DNA from: GCA-002282575 sp964606405
GTDB lineage: Bacteria > Pseudomonadota > Gammaproteobacteria > Thiomicrospirales > Thiomicrospiraceae
Length of the DNA: 12,173 nt
Assembly: GCA_964606405.1 (NCBI GenBank)
Contig: CAZSGH010000066.1
Span: 1-12,173 of the forward strand
Direction of reading: 5' to 3'
Below, piece after piece: positions 6,471-12,173 of the stretch (the stretch's first letter is position 1; every line of letters starts with the position of its first letter). The notes beneath the pieces were generated by a model. That model was not told the origin of the DNA. It saw only the letters and a list, made by a program, of their open reading frames with translations, and searched no databases. The translations under genes and the position numbers were made by a program.

Positions 6471-6959
6471 ATCACGGAAGTTATTAAATTGTAACGGACG
6501 CTCTAGCTCATCCATCGCGCGAAGTAAGGCAATAGCTTCTTGTAAGTCATCACGTTTCTTGCCTGTAACACGCACTGTTTCACCTTGAATGGCGGCTTGA
6601 ACCTTCATTTTTTGATCTTTAATGGCTTTGGTGATTTTTTTAGCAATCGTTGCATCTAATCCTTGATGAACGATGACGTTCTGTCTGGCAGTTTTAAGCT
6701 GAATATCAGGGTCTTTACGCTCAATCGCGCGCGTGTCGATACCACGCTTAATCAGCTTTGCCGTTAAAATGTCGTACATTTGATCGAGTTGAAACTCAGA
6801 CTCACTATGCAGCTTAATCATCATTTCTTTTTCGTCGAGGGTAAAGCCAGAATCTGTTCCTTTAAAGTCAAACCGAGAAGTGACTTCTTTATTGGCCTGA
6901 TCGACGGCATTGCTCAGTTCGTGTTTGTCTACTTCAGATACGATGTCAAATGAAGGCAT
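6468..6959 (-). CDS. yajQ: YajQ family nucleotide-binding protein (UPF0234)
   Basis: A 163-residue cytoplasmic protein matching YajQ over its whole length: the N-terminus MPSFDIVSEVDKHELSNAVD, the FDFKGTDS motif near residue 32, the KIIK-like central part (KKITKAIKDQKMKVQAAIQGETVRVTGKKRDDLQ) and the C-terminal PLQFNNFRD. YajQ proteins have two ferredoxin-like domains and bind nucleotides or nucleic acid; a Xanthomonas member is a cyclic-di-GMP effector. Whether that holds here is unknown. The ATG at 6959 is preceded by AAGGA (6967-6971) with a 7-nt gap. The 99-residue orphan lies 33 nt upstream in the same direction, so the two are probably cotranscribed. Repeat copy C begins at the stop codon. 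Confidence 0.97.
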   Translation of the reverse strand: MPSFDIVSEVDKHELSNAVDQANKEVTSRFDFKGTDSGFTLDEKEMMIKLHSESEFQLDQMYDILTAKLIKRGIDTRAIERKDPDIQLKTARQNVIVHQGLDATIAKKITKAIKDQKMKVQAAIQGETVRVTGKKRDDLQEAIALLRAMDELERPLQFNNFRD

Positions 6960-6992
6960 TGTTTTTTCCTTTTTTAAATAATGTATTGGTTT

Positions 6993-7292
6993 TTAAGCAA
7001 CTGCGTGTAATTTGCCGTAATGGGTTGCAACACGCTGATGCGCAGCGCGCATATTCGCGGCAATTTGCTCATCCATGCCTTGGCGTGATTCTCTACCAAG
7101 CCGCTCGGCGTAGGTAACAGGACCTTCTGCAGGCGCGATAACAGGCGGAAAGTCAGCTTTGGGGACTTCGGGAGTGTGTTGCGCTATTTTACTCTGACGC
7201 TCATTGGGTGAGTCAGATAAGTGATAACCTTGCGCTTTAAGAGGGGCTGCAACCCAATTTGGCGCAAAACCACCAATACCACCAGATTCCAT
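6993..7292 (-). CDS. Small soluble protein of unknown function
   Basis: A 99-residue protein that I do not recognise. There is no signal peptide or membrane segment. The N-terminal third is Gly/Pro-rich (MESGGIGGFAPNWVAAPLK), the middle is Pro-rich (residues 42-60) and the last 40 residues are probably helical and rich in Ala, Arg and His (IAANMRAAHQRVATHYGKL). The gene is real on expression grounds: GGAGGA (7300-7305) lies 7 nt before the ATG, the best ribosome binding site in the window. It precedes yajQ by 33 nt, which suggests an operon, and diverges from the Lon-like gene across 83 bp containing a 7-bp dyad. A role linked to YajQ is only suggested by position. Confidence 0.75.
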   Translation of the reverse strand: MESGGIGGFAPNWVAAPLKAQGYHLSDSPNERQSKIAQHTPEVPKADFPPVIAPAEGPVTYAERLGRESRQGMDEQIAANMRAAHQRVATHYGKLHAVA

Positions 7293-7322
7293 GATTGAAT
7301 CCTCCGCGATTAACGTGTCTTT

Positions 7323-7342
7323 ACGATAGAATAGCCTATCGT
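7323..7342. promoter_or_regulatory. Dyad ACGATAG-N6-CTATCGT in the divergent promoter region
   Basis: A perfect 7-bp inverted repeat with a 6-bp centre (AATAGC), in the 83-bp gap between the divergent 99-residue gene and the Lon-like gene. Its position fits an operator acting on one or both promoters. Promoter elements are not clear: TTGTTG-N16-TATCGT on the minus strand overlaps the dyad but is weak. Confidence 0.4.
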
Positions 7343-7375
7343 TACAACAATTTCACTATGTAGACTCAGAATATT

Positions 7376-9736
7376 ATGCCTATCTCTTTATCCGCAGCTT
7401 CCCTATATCGTCAAACGACACCTGAGTCATTGCTTGATTTTTCTTCTTGTCAGGATCAGATGGGATTATTACATCCACGAGCGCATGCGGCTTTATCGAC
7501 CTTATTACGTTCGCCTAGACGTGTGAATGCGATGGTGGTCGATCATGGCGTACAGGCATGGCGTGATTGGGTTGTGGAACAAGTCAAGTCGGTTGCCGCA
7601 CAGCGTCCAACGCCGCTTGATGTGGTGTTGGTTCATGATTTTACGCTGCCTAATGGTGGTTATTATCTTAACCTTCCTGCTGGCTATGGTGCTGTTTTTC
7701 GCTCGGCTATTGCCCAGTTAGTGCGTTCGATTCGTGAAGAGTTACCCTTGTTGTTCGATGGTCATGCTTATCAACAGCAGGTGCAACAGTTAGAAGAACA
7801 GCTTAAATTAAAACAAGAAGCATTATTGCGTCCTGTTTTTGAATTGGCAGCGACATTGGGTATTCTCATTGATCAAGAAGAAGCCTCTTTTACCCTTCGT
7901 GCAAAGGTTGAAGAAGCAGCATTAGGTCGTCAGGCGTTAATGCAGTTGCCCGAAGCGCAGCGTGTTCCCTTATTGGCCGCGGTCGAACAAATTGAGCAAG
8001 CATTGAATGCGGCTCTGGCGCACTTTCCAGCGTTACAACATGCGCACTTAAAAGCCGATAAGGCATTAAATCAATCGGTTGCTAATGCTTTGTTAGACCC
8101 CTTGTTGGCGCGAATTTTATCAGACTTCGATGGTGATGTTGCCGTTGCCCGCTACCTGCAAGAATTAAAAACCTACGTGCTTGCACGATTGTCAGATTTT
8201 TGGAGTATTGATGATAGTGCCACAGCGGTCAGCAGTTTGGCGGTTGTTGGGACGGACAAAAATTGGCTAACCGTGTTTGATGTACAAGTCATGTCGCATC
8301 ATCAGCCCGATGCAGGTGTGCCGGTTATTTTTGATCCAGCATTAACCTTGGCGCGGTTTTTAGGAACCATTGCGGGCAGTAATGGTGCTACGGGTGGCGA
8401 GGGCGTTGTGAGTACCTTGTCCGTTCGTCCTGGGGTAATGCATGCTGCGCAGGGCGGTTTTTTGCTGTTAACCGTCGAATCGTTATTGCAAGAACCTGGG
8501 TTATGGGCATTGCTGAAGGGGATGCTGCGTGGTGGCGTGGTGTCGGGTAGTGATTGGCGTGCGATGCAACCTGCAAGCTTGTGGGGTGGCGGGTTTGACC
8601 TACCCGACTGGGCTGGCAATATGCAAGTGTTGCTATTAGGCGAAGCTGAATGGTTTTATGCGTTAGAGGGTGCTGATTCTGATGTGGGGCAGTTGTTTCG
8701 TTCTTTGGTCGAGTTTGAGTCTTTTGCATCTCGTGATACCCAGTGCGAGCGAGCACTGATGTCGGTATTGTTGGCGCGTGTTGCAAAAGACTGCGTACTG
8801 CCGATTTTGCCAGAAGCCTTGGCTGCCTTGTGTAATCATGCCGCGCGTTTGGGTGAGGATGCAACACGGTTAGCACTACTCATGGAAAATTTAGAAGAAG
8901 CTTTGTTACGTGCGCAAGATGAAGCACTTCACGCTGGTCGTGATGCGATTGATGCTAAGGCCATCGAGTCAGCGCTGGCAGCAGATCGATATGAAGCGGG
9001 ACGGTTAGAGTCTGAGTATCGTCATGCGATTACCGCTGGCTGGCTGAATATTGTTACCGAAGGCAGTCGCATCGGACAAATTAACGGCCTGACGGTCTAC
9101 GAAGTCGCTCGTATGGCGTTTGGCCAGCCTGTTAAAATTACGGCGCAAGCATCTCCTGGTAATGACGGTCTCGTTGATATTGAAAAAGAAGTGGATTTGG
9201 CGGGTCCCATTCATAGTAAGGGTATGTTAATCGTACAGGGTTATTTGCGTGGACGTTTTATGCGCTCCCGCGTGATGGCGTTAACCGCCAGTGTTGTTAT
9301 GGAGCAAACTTACGAGGGTGTCGAGGGTGATAGTGCTTCTGCTGCTGAAACTTTGGCATTGTTGTCGGCGATTGCACAATTGCCTTTGCGTCAAGATATT
9401 GCCGTAACGGGCGCGATTAATCAGTTTGGGGATGTACAAGCAGTGGGTGGCATCAATGAAAAAATCGAAGGCTTTTTCCGTTTATGTGCCATGCGTGGAT
9501 TAACGGGTGAGCAAGGCGTATTAATTCCTGCTGTCAACGTTCAGTCGTTAATGTTGGCTGAAGATGTCCGTAGTGCTTGCGAGGCTGGAAAATTTCATAT
9601 TTGGTCGGTGTCGCATTTAGATGAATCCTTAGAGATGCTAACAGGAATGCCCGCCGATTTTGCCAATGCGAAGGTTCTCGAAGCATTAGAAACCATGAAT
9701 CCATTACCGCCAGAGGAAGATGAGGGAAGTCTCTAA
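7376..9736 (+). CDS. Lon-family protease homologue (AAA_32 type) with degenerate ATP-binding site
   Basis: A 786-residue cytoplasmic protein of the Lon-like AAA_32 (PF13654) plus Lon_C (PF05362) architecture. Residues 1-60 match the family N-terminus; RPTPLDVVLVHDF...LNLPAG at 77-103 and a coiled coil (about 130-160) are family features. The proteolytic domain is intact: GDSAS with Ser653, then GGINEKIEG with Lys696, a spacing of 43 as in E. coli Lon (S679/K722). The ATPase site is degenerate. Where relatives have GxPGTGRTT, this protein has VDHGVQAWRD (55-64), with no Gly-Lys/Arg-Thr. The Walker B position reads GGFLLLTVES (360-369), with Thr instead of Asp. It may be a nucleotide-independent protease or regulator. 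The start at 7376 has no Shine-Dalgarno but is supported by the conserved N-terminus. The stop codon lies in hairpin 1 of repeat copy D. Confidence 0.9.
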   Translation: MPISLSAASLYRQTTPESLLDFSSCQDQMGLLHPRAHAALSTLLRSPRRVNAMVVDHGVQAWRDWVVEQVKSVAAQRPTPLDVVLVHDFTLPNGGYYLNLPAGYGAVFRSAIAQLVRSIREELPLLFDGHAYQQQVQQLEEQLKLKQEALLRPVFELAATLGILIDQEEASFTLRAKVEEAALGRQALMQLPEAQRVPLLAAVEQIEQALNAALAHFPALQHAHLKADKALNQSVANALLDPLLARILSDFDGDVAVARYLQELKTYVLARLSDFWSIDDSATAVSSLAVVGTDKNWLTVFDVQVMSHHQPDAGVPVIFDPALTLARFLGTIAGSNGATGGEGVVSTLSVRPGVMHAAQGGFLLLTVESLLQEPGLWALLKGMLRGGVVSGSDWRAMQPASLWGGGFDLPDWAGNMQVLLLGEAEWFYALEGADSDVGQLFRSLVEFESFASRDTQCERALMSVLLARVAKDCVLPILPEALAALCNHAARLGEDATRLALLMENLEEALLRAQDEALHAGRDAIDAKAIESALAADRYEAGRLESEYRHAITAGWLNIVTEGSRIGQINGLTVYEVARMAFGQPVKITAQASPGNDGLVDIEKEVDLAGPIHSKGMLIVQGYLRGRFMRSRVMALTASVVMEQTYEGVEGDSASAAETLALLSAIAQLPLRQDIAVTGAINQFGDVQAVGGINEKIEGFFRLCAMRGLTGEQGVLIPAVNVQSLMLAEDVRSACEAGKFHIWSVSHLDESLEMLTGMPADFANAKVLEALETMNPLPPEEDEGSL

Positions 9737-9857
9737 AAACTTTGCTTCGCTTGTTTTTAGAGATCCCAAGTTTATTTTGTAGCTGAAGGAAGGGTGTTAA
9801 TCAAAGCGTTACATGCTATTTTTAGCAACCCCTTCCTCCAGACCTCCTACCCATTGG
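9731..9857 (+). repeat. Intergenic repeat copy D (full length)
   Basis: Hairpin 1 is a perfect 10-bp stem (CTCTAAAAAC 9731-9740, GTTTTTAGAG 9753-9762; loop TTTGCTTCGCTT), and the Lon-like stop TAA (9734-9736) is part of it. The second dyad is CTGAAGGAAGGG (9783-9794) with CCCTTCCTCCAG (9830-9841), 11 of 12 paired. The core GTTACATGC and the end CCTACCCATT match copies A and B. A/T stems with T-runs on both strands make hairpin 1 a possible bidirectional terminator between this gene and the convergent SDR gene. Confidence 0.85.
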
Positions 9858-9879
9858 CTTTTTAGGTGTGCGCATTAGG

Positions 9880-9904
9880 TTTTTGCATCGCTTGTTTTTA
9901 GGGA
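9880..9904 (+). repeat. Fragment of the repeat hairpin (right arm only)
   Basis: CGCTTGTTTTTAGGGA (9889-9904) matches the right arm of hairpin 1 in copy D (9748-9763) at 15 of 16 positions, but no left arm is present. It sits between copies D and E and looks like a leftover of a third insertion or of recombination between copies. Confidence 0.5.
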
Positions 9905-9906
9905 AG

Positions 9907-10033
9907 GTCTGAAAAATACGGCTTGCGCCTTTTTTCAGACTTCCTGATTTATTTTTTAGTTGGTGGAAGGGTCAATTTCAATAAGTTACAGGCTAAAAAT
10001 GTGCATCCCTTCCCCCAAGCCCCCAACCCATTG
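9907..10033 (+). repeat. Intergenic repeat copy E (full length, divergent)
   Basis: A second copy, in the same orientation as D and 49 bp after it, filling the space up to the convergent SDR gene. Hairpin 1 is GTCTGAAAAA (9907-9916) with TTTTTCAGAC (9931-9940), a perfect 10-bp stem. Compared with D, A-T has become G-C on both sides of the stem. The second dyad starts TTGG and ends CCAA instead of CTGG/CCAG, also paired. The core GTTACA and the end CCAACCCATT are retained. It extends to 28 bp before the SDR stop codon. Confidence 0.8.
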
Positions 10034-10061
10034 CATTCTTCAGAGGTTCCTTAGACTTTCC

Positions 10062-10919
10062 TCAACGCTTTCCGCCGCCACCTGCCTTGTATAAAACCAC
10101 GTCTAGCCAACGTGTTGGTAATAAGCGTTTGAACCACCAAAATACTTTTGTTGGTAAGGTGACGCGATAGCGTGCTGCGGGCCAATAGCTGGTCAGCGCG
10201 CTTTTAACCTTATTGGCAACTGCCTCTGGTGGCAACGTAAAGGGGGCGGCAGCGCCTTCTTTTTGTAAACGGGCAATCATGCCTTCATATTGTGCTTTAT
10301 GGGCGCTGTTGTCGGTATTGACCCAAGTTGTAAATTCGCGAAAGGCATTGGCTCTAAAACGACTTTCTATTGGGCCCGGCTCGATGAGGCTAACGCTGAT
10401 GTTACTGCCAGACAGTTCGAGTCTAAGCGTATCTGCCATACCTTCGATGGCATACTTACTCATATTATAGGCACCACGATAGCCCATTGCTGCAAAGCCT
10501 AACACCGAGCTGTTAAAGATAATGCGTCCATGTCCTTGTTTTCTAAAGTGAGCAATGAGTAAGCGATTCAACTCATGTGTGCCAAACACATTGGTTTCGA
10601 ATTGATGACGCAGCGCGTCACGACTAATATCTTCTAATGCCCCCGGTAAACCAAAAGCGCCGTTATGAAAAACAGCCGATAACCGATGACAGGTGAAGTT
10701 TAAGATAGCGGTTAAGGCACTTTCGATACTGGCTGTATCGGCTAAATCTAATTGGAAAGCATTAAACTCGCCATCAAGCCACGCCACATCTTCTGCTTTG
10801 CGCGCCGTGGCAATAACATGATATCCCATGTCTTGTAACACACGTGCGGTACGGTAGCCGATGCCACTAGAACAGCCCGTAATTAAAATTGCTTCGGGAG
10901 GTAACACGGGACGTTGCAT
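10062..10919 (-). CDS. Short-chain dehydrogenase/reductase, YbbO-like
   Basis: A 285-residue classical SDR. The Rossmann motif TGCSSGIG is at residues 14-21, HNGAFG (the NNAG position) at 85-90, and the catalytic tetrad is Asn110 (TNVFG), Ser138 (NSSVLG), Tyr151 and Lys155 (YNMSK), followed by SLIEPGPIESRF. Sequence order and the C-terminal KRLLP segment resemble E. coli YbbO, an NADP-dependent aldehyde reductase; the substrate here is unknown. I chose the Met at 10919: the longer frame to 10970 would begin inside repeat copy F and adds 17 residues that do not belong to the SDR fold. A TATAAA (10936-10941) lies 16 nt upstream of the chosen start, so the leader may be very short; a purine-rich AGAAGAG precedes the ATG. 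It is convergent with the Lon-like gene. Confidence 0.92.
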   Translation of the reverse strand: MQRPVLPPEAILITGCSSGIGYRTARVLQDMGYHVIATARKAEDVAWLDGEFNAFQLDLADTASIESALTAILNFTCHRLSAVFHNGAFGLPGALEDISRDALRHQFETNVFGTHELNRLLIAHFRKQGHGRIIFNSSVLGFAAMGYRGAYNMSKYAIEGMADTLRLELSGSNISVSLIEPGPIESRFRANAFREFTTWVNTDNSAHKAQYEGMIARLQKEGAAAPFTLPPEAVANKVKSALTSYWPAARYRVTLPTKVFWWFKRLLPTRWLDVVLYKAGGGGKR

Positions 10920-10952
10920 AAGGGTTTTTCTCTTCTTTATATTTTGGGTGGA

Positions 10953-11010
10953 CGGAGCTAAAAAACACATTCGGAAAGTCTAAAAACGAGCAAAGCGAGG
11001 TTTTTAGAGA
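10953..11010 (-). repeat. Intergenic repeat copy F (5' part with terminator hairpin)
   Basis: It begins 10 nt after the stop of the thymidine-phosphorylase-like gene, read on the minus strand. Hairpin 1 (10979-11008) pairs TCTAAAAAC with GTTTTTAGA around the loop GAGCAAAGCGAG. The next part (ACTTTCCGAATGTG then TTTTTTAGCT on the minus strand) matches copy B; the second dyad and the core are missing. Its position fits a terminator for the gene to its right and a boundary before the SDR gene. Confidence 0.7.
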
Positions 11011-11019
11011 TTACCTTAC

Positions 11020-12173
11020 CTATTGGATATGATAGCCATTGCCGTGTTCATGCAAAAATTGTTGTACAAATTGCCAATTCGCCTGAAATCCTGTGTGAAT
11101 GGTATAAAGTACGTCGCCTTTGCGGACACGCGCATCGAGTTTGTGATGTAAATCTATGCCTGCTCCAGGGTCGAGCGGAGCGCCTGCAATATGGGCAAGC
11201 TGCGCCAGAATCAGGTTGTCGATCGCGCTTACTTGTCCCGCGTGCATCGACTTAACACTCACGCTCAACGGACTAACTTGTGTTGGTTGCTTTCTACCTT
11301 GTGCATCAATGATGCGGTTCATTTTATCTAGCGCTCGTCCCGATGTGAGAATGTCGCGAGCCAGCAGATAACCCTGACCACCCCGTACATCGGCATGAAA
11401 CTCTAGTAACATACCTGCTAACTGCAATGATTTTTCACGTAAATCTGCAGGTGCATTAGGGTCATTATTTAACACCTGCATCACATCGCGCGCTTCGAGG
11501 ACCGGACCAATCCCACGCCCGATGGGTTGTCGTCCATCGGTAATGACCACTTCGACTTGTAATCCTGTATGCAGGCCGACATATTCAAATAGTTTTCGTA
11601 ACTGCATCGCATCACGCATACTGGTGACTTTGGCGTGAGGACCGACGGGAATGTCGAGTAATAAGTGGGTTGCACCTGCAGCCAATTTTTTAGACAAAAT
11701 AGACGCGATCATTTGCCCTTGCGAGTCTAAGTTTAAGGGGCGTTCGACAGAGATGAGAATGTCATCGACAGGCGCGAGCTTCGCCGTACCACCCCATGCC
11801 AAGCACGCACGCTCTCGATGCACAATATCTTTGAGTTTATCGACAGACAAGGTAACTTCAGAGAGCACCTCCATCGTATCTGCAGTCCCAGCGGGGGAGG
11901 TAATGGCGCGACTTGAAGTTTTAGGCATGAGTAACCCGTAAGCTGCAACAATCGGGGTAACAATCATGGTCGTTCGATTGCCAGGAATGCCACCGATACA
12001 ATGCTTATCGACTACCATGCTTTCTTGCCAATTTAAGCGTTGACCGCTATCCGTCATCGCGCGCGTCAGAAATAAAATTTCTTCTCTATCCATTCCCGAT
12101 TGTGCGGAAGACACCAAAAAAGCAGCAAGTTCCTCTTTAGCGTATCGTCCTTGCACAATATCCTGACAAATTG
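11020..12173 (-). CDS. Thymidine-phosphorylase-family protein, type 2 (N-terminus outside window)
   Basis: 383 codons are visible. The frame is still open at the right edge (ICQDIVQGRYAKEELAAFL), so the gene is truncated and the GTG at 12156 is not the start. The nucleoside phosphorylase signature VVDKHCIGGIPGNRTTMIVTP and SSRAITSPAGTADTMEVL identify the type-2 branch (archaeal AMP phosphorylases and the 'putative thymidine phosphorylase' of Legionella-like bacteria) rather than E. coli DeoA. The C-terminal domain (SVKSMHAGQVSAIDN...DLHHKLDARVRKGDVLYTIHT) is the pyrimidine-nucleoside-phosphorylase C domain. Expected chemistry is phosphorolysis of a nucleoside or nucleotide to base and (deoxy)ribose phosphate; thymidine against AMP cannot be settled here. 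About 110-125 residues should be missing relative to a family length near 500. Repeat copy F with its hairpin follows the stop. Confidence 0.92.
   Translation of the reverse strand, partial: ICQDIVQGRYAKEELAAFLVSSAQSGMDREEILFLTRAMTDSGQRLNWQESMVVDKHCIGGIPGNRTTMIVTPIVAAYGLLMPKTSSRAITSPAGTADTMEVLSEVTLSVDKLKDIVHRERACLAWGGTAKLAPVDDILISVERPLNLDSQGQMIASILSKKLAAGATHLLLDIPVGPHAKVTSMRDAMQLRKLFEYVGLHTGLQVEVVITDGRQPIGRGIGPVLEARDVMQVLNNDPNAPADLREKSLQLAGMLLEFHADVRGGQGYLLARDILTSGRALDKMNRIIDAQGRKQPTQVSPLSVSVKSMHAGQVSAIDNLILAQLAHIAGAPLDPGAGIDLHHKLDARVRKGDVLYTIHTGFQANWQFVQQFLHEHGNGYHIQ

Noticed and set aside
8388..8876. 162-codon open frame antisense to the Lon-like gene
   Set aside because: The product is rich in His, Pro, Arg and Thr without any domain, has no ribosome binding site, and lies wholly over a well-supported gene; it is a codon-bias shadow.
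9731..9940. Repeat hairpins as DNA-uptake-sequence terminators (Neisseria GCCGTCTGAA or Haemophilus AAGTGCGGT type)
   Set aside because: Neither known uptake core is present. GTCTGAA occurs once in copy E, but not as the full motif and not in the other copies.
3518..10033. Repeats considered as a CRISPR array or as MITEs
   Set aside because: Copies are scattered between genes, not regularly spaced with unique spacers. No terminal inverted repeats across the whole element and no target duplications are visible, and no transposase is present.
10920..10970. Longer SDR start at 10970
   Set aside because: It begins inside repeat copy F and adds 17 residues with no SDR homology; the Met at 10919 places the TGxxxGIG motif at a normal distance.

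Overview
This window is bacterial chromosome, probably from a gammaproteobacterium of moderate G+C. The evidence is a textbook YajQ, a YbbO-like short-chain dehydrogenase, a family-9 glycosyltransferase of the heptosyltransferase type, a Lon-family protein of the AAA_32 type and a type-2 thymidine phosphorylase. The genus cannot be fixed from sequence alone. There is no transposase, phage gene, rRNA, tRNA or CRISPR array.

Layout. Positions 1-796 (minus) hold the N-terminal part of an unrecognised secreted, cysteine-containing protein that runs off the left edge. Positions 797-1157 hold no convincing gene, only small dyads. Positions 1158-6181 (minus) are an envelope-glycan block, read right to left: GT39/ArnT-like membrane glycosyltransferase, AglD/MprF-like membrane protein (PF03706), GT9 glycosyltransferase, and a J-domain protein coupled to the GT9 gene. 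Positions 6182-6404 hold a strong minus-strand promoter with two palindromes, then a short transcript ending in an intrinsic terminator just before the GT39 gene. This could be an sRNA or an attenuated leader, and a 31-codon frame ends inside the terminator stem. Positions 6468-7292 (minus) carry yajQ and a 99-residue orphan. Diverging from them is a 786-residue Lon-like protein (7376-9736) that keeps the Ser/Lys protease dyad but has lost the Walker A motif. Convergent to it is the SDR gene (10062-10919, minus), followed by a thymidine-phosphorylase-family gene (11020 to the right edge, minus).

The most distinctive feature is a family of about 125-bp intergenic repeats: four near-complete copies (3518, 4632, 9731, 9907), one 3' half (6405), one short hairpin-end copy (10953) and one fragment (9880). 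A copy starts at or within the 3' end of several genes, and in some it supplies the stop codon. Each full copy has an A/T-rich hairpin (AAAAAC...GTTTTT) followed by a second dyad (CTGGAGGAAGGG type) and a GGGTTAC/GTAACCC core. The copy at 9907 has paired substitutions in both stems, which suggests that structure is conserved. I know of no named family matching it (it is not ERIC-, REP- or uptake-sequence-like by eye).

The GT39, PF03706 and GT9 genes fit a lipid-linked or LPS glycan modification role. Their separation by hairpin-bearing repeats, with a separate promoter before the PF03706 gene, suggests they are at least partly independent transcription units.
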